From contig CANQID010000003.1 in NCBI GenBank assembly GCA_947623925.1, positions 1 to 64,000 on the forward strand: a stretch of DNA of 64,000 bases, written 5' to 3'. The notes under the pieces were generated by a model. That model was not told where the DNA came from, ran no database searches, and was given only the letters and a program-made list of their open reading frames with translations. Positions 56,204 to 64,000 of this stretch are shown here, one piece after another (within the stretch, counting starts at the first letter, position 1; every line of letters begins with the position of its first letter). This DNA comes from an uncultured Bacilli bacterium (GTDB taxonomy: Bacteria > Bacillota_I > Bacilli_A > RF39 > UBA660). The position numbers and the translations under genes are program-made.

Positions 56204-56456
56204 CTCTAATAATTAATTAACTATATTTTACATTAAATTTTATAAAATTTAAACAAATATAACAAAAAAAAAGAAAAAATATTTTTTCCACAAAAAAAAT
56301 GTAATAAAAAAGATTGTATTTAAATATTAATTAATAGTTTTAAACATAAATGTTAAAAAAAAATTAACACATGTAAAAATATTAATATAACTTTTCAACA
56401 TAATATGTGGAAAAATAAAAAATATTATGAGATTAATATAAGAAACATGTGGAAAG
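56204..56456. other. Candidate oriC part 2 (dnaA-rpmH intergenic)
   Basis: DnaA-box-like TTTTCCACA (56284-56292), TTTTCAACA (56392), TGTGGAAAA (56406-56414), TGTGGAAAG (56448-56456); gene orientation switches here. Confidence 0.65.
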
Positions 56457-56487
56457 AAATGTTAAAAAACAATATTATAAAAAATTA

Positions 56488-56516
56488 TTGACAAAAATAG
56501 TTTTAATCTATATAAT
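56488..56516 (+). promoter_or_regulatory. Consensus sigma-A promoter of rpmH-rnpA
   Basis: TTGACA (56488-56493), 17-bp spacer, TATAAT (56511-56516). Confidence 0.85.
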
Positions 56517-56559
56517 TATTAAAGCAAACGAAAAATTTATGAATTCAGGAGGTGGAATA

Positions 56560-56682
56560 ATGAAAAGAACATTTCAACCAAATAATAGAAAAAGAAGTAA
56601 AAAAATGGGTTTTTTAGCACGTATTAATACAAAGATGATTAGTTCAAGAAGAAGAAAAGGTCGTAAAGTACTAGCTCATTAA
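56560..56682 (+). CDS. rpmH: 50S ribosomal protein L34 (40 aa)
   Basis: [52 protein letters not shown]-track start is too far upstream. Confidence 0.95.
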   Translation: MKRTFQPNNRKRSKKMGFLARINTKMISSRRRKGRKVLAH

Positions 56683-56687
56683 TACAA

Positions 56688-56710
56688 CCACTGATATACA
56701 GTGGCTTTTT
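56688..56710 (+). terminator. Terminator/attenuator between rpmH and rnpA
   Basis: CCACTG-ATATA-CAGTGG then CTTTTTATT. Confidence 0.7.
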
Positions 56711-56727
56711 ATTATAAAGAGGTAAAT

Positions 56728-57066
56728 ATGAAGAAGATAAATATATTACAAAAGAGTTCAGATTTTGAAAGAATAATTAAAAATAACAAGTCATATAAAT
56801 ATAAAGATTATATAATATATATAGAAAAAAATGATTCTAATATTTATCATTTTGGAATATCAGTAGGTAAAAAAATAGGAAATGCGGTTACTAGAAATAA
56901 AGTTAAAAGACAAATAAAAAATATAATTGATAAAAAAAACTATCAAAAAGGATTTAATTGTATTATAATAGTTGGTAAAGGCATTACAGAAAGAACATTT
57001 AATGAAATGGAAAATAATTTAATGAATGCTTTCAATAATTTAAATATAATAAAAGGAGAAAATTAG
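56728..57066 (+). CDS. rnpA: Ribonuclease P protein component
   Basis: MKKINILQKSSDFERIIKN; GNAVTRNKVKRQIKNII RNR motif. Confidence 0.94.
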   Translation: MKKINILQKSSDFERIIKNNKSYKYKDYIIYIEKNDSNIYHFGISVGKKIGNAVTRNKVKRQIKNIIDKKNYQKGFNCIIIVGKGITERTFNEMENNLMNAFNNLNIIKGEN

Positions 57067-58002
57067 ATGAAAAAAAACATAAAAAAGGTACTTGCTGTAT
57101 TTCTTATATTAATTTCACTAACGGGTTGTTCAACTACTCTAGTAGATGAAAATAAACAAGTAGTAAGAAATCCAGAAACAGGACAAAATTTAACTAAAAA
57201 CATACTATGCCAACCAGAAAATGATACAGTTAGAAAATTATATGTAGATAATGGGGTAGAACTTGATAGTCTGCCAAAATGTAATGAATATAAAATAACA
57301 TCAGGTGGATATGAAGGAATATGGACTTCTATATTTGTAAAACCGATTGCATGGGTTATAATAATGCTTGGAAAACTTATTAATAATTATGGTATAGCAA
57401 TAATATTACTAACTTTAGCAATACGTCTTATATTATACCCATTAACTAAAAAAACAGCATTACAATCTGAACTTATGAAAAAAGCCCAACCAGAATTAAA
57501 TAAACTAGAAAAAAAATATAAAAATAATCAGTCTCAAGAAGCAATGATGCAAAAATCACAAGAGATGATGCTTATATATAAGAAATATAAGATAAATCCT
57601 TTATCTGGATGTATATTTGCTTTTATACAAATTCCTCTTTTCTTCGCTTTTTACGAGGCAATGAATAGAGTTCCTGCAATATTTGAAGGAAATTTAATAG
57701 GATTTCAACTTGGTACAAGCCCAATGACTGCTATAACGAATGGTAAATTTTATTATATTATTTTTGTTATTTTAGTCGTTTTAGCAACTTATTTCTCATT
57801 TAAATTAAATAAAACTGCTTCGATAGGTGAAGATCAAGAAAAACAAATGAAAATGATGACAAATATATCTACTATATTTATAGGTATTGCATCTTTTACG
57901 ATGTCTACAGCAATAGAACTTTATTGGATATTCAATAGTGGATTTACAATTTTACAAAATATAATAGTAAAAAGGAGTAAGAAAAATGATAATGTCATAT
58001 AG
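57067..58002 (+). CDS. yidC: Membrane protein insertase YidC/OxaA, lipoprotein type
   Basis: Lipobox SLTGC; YPLTKKTALQSELMKKAQPELNKLEKKYKN; GCIFAFIQIPLFFAFYEA. Confidence 0.96.
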   Translation: MKKNIKKVLAVFLILISLTGCSTTLVDENKQVVRNPETGQNLTKNILCQPENDTVRKLYVDNGVELDSLPKCNEYKITSGGYEGIWTSIFVKPIAWVIIMLGKLINNYGIAIILLTLAIRLILYPLTKKTALQSELMKKAQPELNKLEKKYKNNQSQEAMMQKSQEMMLIYKKYKINPLSGCIFAFIQIPLFFAFYEAMNRVPAIFEGNLIGFQLGTSPMTAITNGKFYYIIFVILVVLATYFSFKLNKTASIGEDQEKQMKMMTNISTIFIGIASFTMSTAIELYWIFNSGFTILQNIIVKRSKKNDNVI

Positions 58003-58600
58003 TTATGAAGGAAAAACAAAAGAAGAAGCAATCGAAAAATGCATAAATGATTTAAATGTAGAAGAAAATGAATTATACATAAAAGAGAATATTCAAGAAG
58101 GTGGTTTATTTAAATCAAAAAAATATCAAATAACTTGCTATAAAAAACAAGATATAATTGATTACATAAAAAAATATATTAAAAATATTTCAGATGGTAT
58201 GAAAATTGATATTAAAGCTGAAATAAAAACAATAAATGATAGTATAAATATAATTTTAGTTTCAGACAAAAATCCTATTTTAATAGGAAAAGAAGGAAAA
58301 ACATTAAAATCATTAGAAATTTTATTAAGACAGTCTTTAAAAGTTCAAACTGGTATGAGTATAAAGTTAAATTTAGATATTTCAAATTATAAAGCAAAAA
58401 AAGTAAAAAATATGCAATATCAAGTAAAACAAATAGCAAAAGATGTTTTAAAATCACATGTTGAGGCTAAATTAGATCCAATGAATTCTTATGAAAGAAG
58501 AATAGTTCATACATTAATTTCAGAATTTGATAATTTATGTACAGAAAGTGTTGGAGAAGAACCAAATAGATGTGTTGTTATAAAATATAAAGAAGATTAG
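57992..58600 (+). CDS. khpB: Jag/KhpB RNA-binding protein (Jag_N, KH, R3H)
   Basis: SYEGKTKEEAIEKCINDL; LIGKEGKTLKSLEILLRQ; R3H MNSYERRIVHTLISE; start at MSYSYEGK. Confidence 0.93.
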   Translation: MSYSYEGKTKEEAIEKCINDLNVEENELYIKENIQEGGLFKSKKYQITCYKKQDIIDYIKKYIKNISDGMKIDIKAEIKTINDSINIILVSDKNPILIGKEGKTLKSLEILLRQSLKVQTGMSIKLNLDISNYKAKKVKNMQYQVKQIAKDVLKSHVEAKLDPMNSYERRIVHTLISEFDNLCTESVGEEPNRCVVIKYKED

Positions 58601-58612
58601 TCTTCTTTTTAT
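58589..58612 (+). terminator. Intrinsic terminator, loop contains the khpB stop codon
   Basis: AAAGAAGA-TTAG-TCTTCTTT then TTATT. Confidence 0.75.
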
Positions 58613-58698
58613 TATAAATTGTAATATAAACATGAGTTATATTTACTATAAATTAATTATATGATACAATTTATTTAATTTACAAAAGAGGAAATATT

Positions 58699-59217
58699 AT
58701 GAAATTATTATATATAGGAAAACCAAATAAACAAGAATTTTTTGAAATAATAGATGAAATACTAAATTCAGAAGAATATCAAAAAAGAAAAAAATATAAA
58801 CACCATGGAGAAAAAAGCGTATATAACCATTGTTTATCAGTTTCAATGAAATCATATAAAATTGCTAAAGTAATGGGAATGGATTATAAAAGTGCTGCTA
58901 TAGGAGGACTTCTTCATGATTTTTATTATAAACCATGGCAAGACAATAAAGAAAAAACACCATTATTAAAAAAACATGGTTTTGTTCATGCAAAAGAAGC
59001 ATTAATTAATTCAAAAAAAAATTATCCACAGTATATGAATAAAAGAGTTGAAAATATAATAGTTAGACATATGTTTCCACTTAATATAACACCACCAAGG
59101 TATATAGAAAGTTGGGTTATAACAATTGTAGATAAATATGTTTCAATGGAAATATTTAAAAAACCATCTAAGTTATTAATGTATGTAGGTATAAAAGTAG
59201 GTGAAAAAAATGAATGA
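58699..59217 (+). CDS. HD-domain phosphohydrolase family protein
   Basis: SVYNHCLSVS ... GGLLHDFYYKPW ... IIVRHMFP HD-type His/Asp motifs. Confidence 0.8.
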   Translation: MKLLYIGKPNKQEFFEIIDEILNSEEYQKRKKYKHHGEKSVYNHCLSVSMKSYKIAKVMGMDYKSAAIGGLLHDFYYKPWQDNKEKTPLLKKHGFVHAKEALINSKKNYPQYMNKRVENIIVRHMFPLNITPPRYIESWVITIVDKYVSMEIFKKPSKLLMYVGIKVGEKNE

Positions 59218-60562
59218 TACTATTGCAGCAATCTCAACATCAACAGGAGGTGCAATATCAATAATAAGAGTAAGTGGTGAAGATGCTATAAAAATTACAA
59301 ATAAAATATTTTCAGGTAAAAATTTATTAGAAGTTAATAGTCATACAATTAACTATGGATATATTAAAGAAAACGACAAAATAATAGATGAAGTTTTAGT
59401 TAGCGTTATGAAAGAACCAAATACATATACTAAAGAAAATATAATAGAAATTAATTGTCATGGTAGTATTGCATCAGTATCAAAAATATTAGAATTATTA
59501 TTACAAAACGGATGTAGATTAGCAGAACCGGGAGAATTTACAAAAAGAGCCTTTTTAAATGGAAGATTAGATTTAATAGAGGCTGAAAGTGTAATGGATA
59601 TAATAAATTCAAAAACAAATGAATCACTTGATTTATCAATAAGACAATTAACAGGTGAAGGAACTAAAATGATATCAAGTTTAAGAGAAAAAATATTATC
59701 GTTACTTGCTAATATAGAAGTTAAAATTGATTATCCAGAATATGAAGATATAGAAGATGTAACACATAAACAACTATTAAAAGATATAGATAATATACAA
59801 TTAGAAATGAATAAAATATTAGAAGAAAGTAAAAATGCAAAAATAATTAAAGATGGCATCACCACATCGATAATAGGAAAAACAAATGTTGGTAAAAGTA
59901 GTATTTTAAATATGTTAATAGGAGAAGAAAAAGCAATTGTAACAAATATTGAAGGAACAACAAGAGATATAGTAGAAGGAAGCATAAACATAGATGGAAT
60001 AATATTAAACTTAATAGATACGGCAGGTATTAGAAAAACAGAAGATGTAGTTGAAAATATAGGCGTAAAAAAAAGTCTAGATGCTATAGAAAAGTCAGAA
60101 CTTATTTTACTAGTATTAGATAATAATAGAAAATTAGATGAAACAGAATATGAATTACTAGAAAAGTTAAAAAATAAAAATTATATTATAATTATAAATA
60201 AAAATGACTTAAAATCAAATATAAATATAGAAAAACTAGATAAAGAAAAAATAGTTTATATAAGTGCTTTAAATAAAGAAGGATTAACAGATTTAAAACA
60301 AAAAATAAAAGAAATATTTAATATAAATAAAATAAAGACAACAGATATGACATACTTAACAAGTTCAAGAAGCATTGCTCTTTTAAAAGAAGCAATAAAT
60401 AAAATACCTCAAATAAAAGAAGCAATAAAAAATAATTTACCAATAGATATGATAGAAATAGATATAAAAGAAATTTGGAATATTTTAGGTAAAATAATAG
60501 GAGAAACATATGAAGATGAACTTATAAATAAATTATTTAGTCAATTTTGTTTAGGAAAATAA
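59210..60562 (+). CDS. mnmE: tRNA modification GTPase MnmE
   Basis: IAAISTSTGGAISIIRVSG; GKTNVGKSSILNMLIGEEKAIVTNIEGTTRD; C-terminal FSQFCLGK. Confidence 0.97.
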   Translation: MNDTIAAISTSTGGAISIIRVSGEDAIKITNKIFSGKNLLEVNSHTINYGYIKENDKIIDEVLVSVMKEPNTYTKENIIEINCHGSIASVSKILELLLQNGCRLAEPGEFTKRAFLNGRLDLIEAESVMDIINSKTNESLDLSIRQLTGEGTKMISSLREKILSLLANIEVKIDYPEYEDIEDVTHKQLLKDIDNIQLEMNKILEESKNAKIIKDGITTSIIGKTNVGKSSILNMLIGEEKAIVTNIEGTTRDIVEGSINIDGIILNLIDTAGIRKTEDVVENIGVKKSLDAIEKSELILLVLDNNRKLDETEYELLEKLKNKNYIIIINKNDLKSNINIEKLDKEKIVYISALNKEGLTDLKQKIKEIFNINKIKTTDMTYLTSSRSIALLKEAINKIPQIKEAIKNNLPIDMIEIDIKEIWNILGKIIGETYEDELINKLFSQFCLGK

Positions 60563-60661
60563 TAATATATTTCTAAATAAAAATTATATTTATATAAGGA
60601 ATTTTATTTCTTTTTTTTTACTAAAATGGTACAATATAATTATGCAGAAAGTAGGTGTGAT

Positions 60662-61018
60662 ATGAAAGGATTTACTTTAGTAGAATTAATGATTGTCATA
60701 ATATTACTTGGGTTAATTGCTCTAACAACAGTACCTGTTATTATTAGTAATATAAATGATTCAAAAGAAAAACTTTATAATGAACAAGTTATCTTGCTTG
60801 AAAACGCAACTAAAAGGTGGACTATTTATCACACAAATGAAGTAGAAAAAACTGAAGATTTTTCAAGATGCGTTACAATAGAAGAATTAGAAAAAGAAAA
60901 TTATATAGAAGATAAGAAAGTAATAAATCCAAAAACAAATGAATATATGAATGGTTGTGTAGAAATAAAATATGATCAAGAGTATAATCAATTTACATAT
61001 AAATATAAAGAAGCATAG
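60662..61018 (+). CDS. Type IV pilin/pseudopilin-like protein
   Basis: MKGFTLVELMIVIILLGLIALTTVPVI class III prepilin N-terminus; Cys pair in C-terminal domain; RBS before internal ATG. Confidence 0.88.
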   Translation: MKGFTLVELMIVIILLGLIALTTVPVIISNINDSKEKLYNEQVILLENATKRWTIYHTNEVEKTEDFSRCVTIEELEKENYIEDKKVINPKTNEYMNGCVEIKYDQEYNQFTYKYKEA

Positions 61019-61031
61019 TAGGGTGATACAA

Positions 61032-61817
61032 ATGGGTAAAATTATAGCTTTAGTAAATCAAAAGGGGGGTGTTGGTAAAACAACATCTAGTATAAATTTA
61101 GCTGCATCTTTAGGTGCATTAAAAAGGAGAGTATTATTAGTAGATTTAGACCCACAAGGAAATACAACTACAGGCATAGGAATAGATAAATCAACAATAA
61201 AAAAAAGTATATATGACTTATTACTTGACAATGCAGAATTATCAGAGGCCATAATAAAAACAAACTTTAAAAATCTATATGCAATACCTGCTACTATAAA
61301 TTTAGCAGGTGTAGATATTGAACTAATGGAAAAAAGTAGATTAGAGCCGGGATTTTCAAAAGGAGGACAATTAAAAAAATATTTAAGTGTTGCAAAAAAT
61401 ATGTTTGATTATATAATAATAGATTGTCCACCAAGTTTAGGAATTTTAACTACAAATGCACTTACTGCATCAGATTCAGTTATAATACCTGTACAATGTG
61501 AATTTTTTGCACTCGAAGGAATAATGCAACTTATTAATACAATAATGCTTGCCCAAAAAAACTTAAATCCATCATTAGATATTGAAGGAGTTTTACTTAC
61601 TATGTTAGACAATAGAACTAATTTAGGATTAGAAGTAGTAGAAGATATAAAAAGTTATTTTAAAGAAAGAGTTTATGATACAATAATACCTAGACTTGTT
61701 AGATTATCTGAAGCACCAAGCCATGGAAAACCAATAATTGCATATGATCCACATAGCAGAGGAACTGAAGCATATTTAAATTTAGCTAAAGAGGTGATTG
61801 AAAGAAATGGAAACTAA
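61032..61817 (+). CDS. parA: Chromosome-partitioning ATPase ParA/Soj
   Basis: MGKIIALVNQKGGVGKTTSSINLAASLG; VDLDPQGNTTTG; IIDCPPSLG. Confidence 0.97.
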   Translation: MGKIIALVNQKGGVGKTTSSINLAASLGALKRRVLLVDLDPQGNTTTGIGIDKSTIKKSIYDLLLDNAELSEAIIKTNFKNLYAIPATINLAGVDIELMEKSRLEPGFSKGGQLKKYLSVAKNMFDYIIIDCPPSLGILTTNALTASDSVIIPVQCEFFALEGIMQLINTIMLAQKNLNPSLDIEGVLLTMLDNRTNLGLEVVEDIKSYFKERVYDTIIPRLVRLSEAPSHGKPIIAYDPHSRGTEAYLNLAKEVIERNGN

Positions 61818-62685
61818 AAAAAGAGCACTTGGTAGAGGATTAGAAGAATTATTTAATAACGAAAATTTAGATTTGCAAAGTTTAGAATCTAAAATATATG
61901 AAACTGCTAGTAATGAAGAAGTAATCGAAGTTCCTATAGAAGAATTAAGACCAAATCCATATCAACCAAGAAAAGTATTTAATGAAGAAGCATTAAAAGA
62001 ATTAGCTGATTCTATAAAAGAACATGGTGTAATTCAACCAATAATCGTTAAAAGAAGTATAAAAGGCTATGAAATAATAGCAGGAGAAAGAAGATATAGA
62101 GCTTCTAAATTAGCAGGATTACAAAAGATACCTGCACTTATAAGAAATTTTACAGATAATCAAATGATGGAAATTGCACTATTAGAAAATTTACAAAGAG
62201 AAAATTTGAATGCAATAGAAGAAGCAATTGCTTATAAAAAAATGATTGAAAAACTTAATTTAACACAAGATGAATTATCAAAAAAAGTTGGAAAAAGTAG
62301 AAGTCATATAACAAATATAATTGGTTTATTAAGACTTCCAAAAGAAGTTCAACAAATGTTAGTTGATTCTAAAATAACAATGGGACATGCAAGAGCACTA
62401 AGTAAATTAGAATCAGATGAAGAAATAATAAAGCTTGCTAATAAAATTATAAATGAAAAATTACCAGTAAGAAAAACAGAAGAAGATTTAAGTTTGCAAA
62501 ATTTAGAAAAGAAAATTAAAATAAATAGAGCCGCTTCAAAACTAAATGAATTTAAATATGTAGAAGACTTATTACGTGATAAATTAGATACTAAAGTAAA
62601 AATAAAAGATAAAAAAATTGAAATATCATTTACGAATACAGCAGATTTAAATAGAATACTTGAAGTTTTAAATGTTAAGGAGTAA
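61807..62685 (+). CDS. parB: Chromosome-partitioning CTPase ParB/Spo0J
   Basis: RALGRGLEELF; RPNPYQPRKVF; GERRYRASKLAG; HTH TQDELSKKVGKSRSHITNIIGLLRLP. Confidence 0.97.
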   Translation: METKKRALGRGLEELFNNENLDLQSLESKIYETASNEEVIEVPIEELRPNPYQPRKVFNEEALKELADSIKEHGVIQPIIVKRSIKGYEIIAGERRYRASKLAGLQKIPALIRNFTDNQMMEIALLENLQRENLNAIEEAIAYKKMIEKLNLTQDELSKKVGKSRSHITNIIGLLRLPKEVQQMLVDSKITMGHARALSKLESDEEIIKLANKIINEKLPVRKTEEDLSLQNLEKKIKINRAASKLNEFKYVEDLLRDKLDTKVKIKDKKIEISFTNTADLNRILEVLNVKE

Positions 62686-62688
62686 TGT

Positions 62689-63489
62689 ATGAAAATTCTT
62701 GAATTTGTATTAGTAAAAGAAGTTGTTTATCCTGTTTTAATTATTTTACTTTCAGCATTAATATATATAATTATAAAAAATTTTACGAAAAGATTATTTA
62801 GTGTTAAAGTAAAAAAAATAGACATAAAGAAAAAAAATACTGCTTGTAGTGTAATAATAAACCTTGAAAAATCTTTTATAATCATAGTAGCGTTTTTAAT
62901 GATTTTAAGTGTATATGGAGTAGATACTATGGCTTTAGTAACTTCTTTAGGAATAGTTGGAGTAGTTGCAGGTTTGGCTGTACAAGATACTTTAAAAGAT
63001 TTTGTTTCTGGAATTTCTATAATCTTTGAAAATAAATTTTGTGTAGGTGACAATATAACAGTAAATGATTTTAGAGGAGATGTTATAGAACTTGGAATGA
63101 AAACAACTAAAATAAAATCATATACTGGTGAAGTTTTAATAATACCAAATCATTTAATAGATAAAGTTATTAATCACAGTATTGATAAATCATTAGCTAT
63201 CGTAGATATTGGAGTTTCATATGAAGAAAATTTAGATAAAGTAGAAAATGTACTAGAGGAATTGTGCAAAAACTTGACAAAAGAGTTAAAATGTCTAAAA
63301 GGAGAAGTACAATTGCTTGGTATTAATGATTTAGCGTCATCTTCTATAAAATATAGAATAACTGCTGATACAGTTGCAATGGAAAACTATAAAATAGAAA
63401 GAGAAATAAGAAAACAAATAAAAGTTGCTTTTGATAAAAATAAAATAAATATTCCATATGATCAGGTGGTAGTACATAATGAAAAATGA
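62689..63489 (+). CDS. MscS-family mechanosensitive channel
   Basis: LVTSLGIVGVVAGLAVQDTLKDFVSGISIIFENKFCVGDNITV. Confidence 0.94.
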   Translation: MKILEFVLVKEVVYPVLIILLSALIYIIIKNFTKRLFSVKVKKIDIKKKNTACSVIINLEKSFIIIVAFLMILSVYGVDTMALVTSLGIVGVVAGLAVQDTLKDFVSGISIIFENKFCVGDNITVNDFRGDVIELGMKTTKIKSYTGEVLIIPNHLIDKVINHSIDKSLAIVDIGVSYEENLDKVENVLEELCKNLTKELKCLKGEVQLLGINDLASSSIKYRITADTVAMENYKIEREIRKQIKVAFDKNKINIPYDQVVVHNEK

Positions 63490-63664
63490 TTATAAATTAA
63501 ATACAATAGTAGAAATGAAAAAACAGCATCCTTGTGGATCAAAAAATTTTGAAATTATAAGATTAGGAGCAGATATAAAAATAAAATGCGTACAATGTGG
63601 TAGAATTATAATGCTACCTAGAATAGAGTTTAACAAGAAAATAAAAAAAATTGTTACCTATTAG
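63479..63664 (+). CDS. DUF951 family protein
   Basis: VEMKKQHPCGSKNFEIIRLGADIKIKCVQCGRIIMLPRIEFNKKIKKIV. Confidence 0.93.
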   Translation: MKNDYKLNTIVEMKKQHPCGSKNFEIIRLGADIKIKCVQCGRIIMLPRIEFNKKIKKIVTY

Positions 63665-63673
63665 GAGGTAAAT

Positions 63674-64000
63674 ATGAAAAAACACAAAGATAGAAAGAAA
63701 AAATATATAGGAACTATATCCATATTATTGATATTGATAATTTTTGTCATGATTCTAAGTTTGATTTTTAATAAATTAGGAATAAATGGTCAAAAAACAT
63801 CTATAAATAATGGATTATTAGAATCATCTCTAATTACAATAAATAATGCTTTTTCAATAGATGGAATAAAATTTATATTAGGAAATATATTTTCAAATAG
63901 TAACATTTTAAAACCATTACTTATTCTTATTTTATCAGTTATGTGTACAAGCATACTAGAATCAAGTGGGATTTTAAATCATATTTTTTCTAGATTTGGA
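63674..64000 (+). CDS. AbgT-like membrane transporter, truncated by window edge
   Basis: RBS AGGAGG; open frame MKKHKDRKKKYIGTISILLILIIFVMILS ... DGIKFILGNIFSNSNILKPLLILILSVMCTSILESSGILNHIFSRFG to the last base. Confidence 0.6.
   Translation, partial: MKKHKDRKKKYIGTISILLILIIFVMILSLIFNKLGINGQKTSINNGLLESSLITINNAFSIDGIKFILGNIFSNSNILKPLLILILSVMCTSILESSGILNHIFSRFG

Noticed and set aside
56449-56559. N-terminal extension of rpmH in the ORF track
   Set aside because: This region holds a consensus promoter and the RBS; L34 starts at MKRTF (56560).

Overview
AT-rich chromosomal window from a low-GC Gram-positive bacterium (Bacilli/Firmicutes-like), spanning the replication origin. From about 56.2 kb almost all genes point away from dnaA. 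To the left (minus strand): dnaA, dnaN, a ComK-family gene, recF, gyrB, gyrA, a five-copy parS array, SRP RNA, tadA, dnaX, ebfC, recR, bofA, holB, ricT, trmN6-like, rsmI, pth, mfd, spoVT-like, tatD, 3D-domain protein, rsmA, AGCS transporter, ung, tilS, ftsH, a sortase/thioester-adhesin cluster, the S10-spc-alpha ribosomal operon, rplM-rpsI, ldh, cwlD, an Abi_2 HEPN protein, htrA and an IS3-family orfA cut by the window edge. To the right (plus strand): rpmH, rnpA, yidC, jag/khpB, HD protein, mnmE, a type IV pilin-like gene, parA, parB, mscS, DUF951 and a truncated AbgT-like transporter. Most of the window is conserved housekeeping. The points most worth a second look are: (i) five tandem parS sites at ~51-bp spacing between gyrA and the SRP RNA; (ii) a comK homolog between recF and dnaN, plus a pilin-like gene directly upstream of parAB; (iii) an Abi_2 protein with an RxxxxH HEPN motif; (iv) a thioester/SpaA adhesin with a VPDTG sorting signal, translationally coupled to a sortase; (v) several intrinsic terminators whose loop contains the stop codon of the preceding gene; (vi) FtsH with a C-terminal SAP/Rho_N-like segment; (vii) two uncharacterised genes oriented head-on to replication. 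No CRISPR array, tRNA or rRNA gene was recognised. All family calls are from reading motifs; no database search was run.
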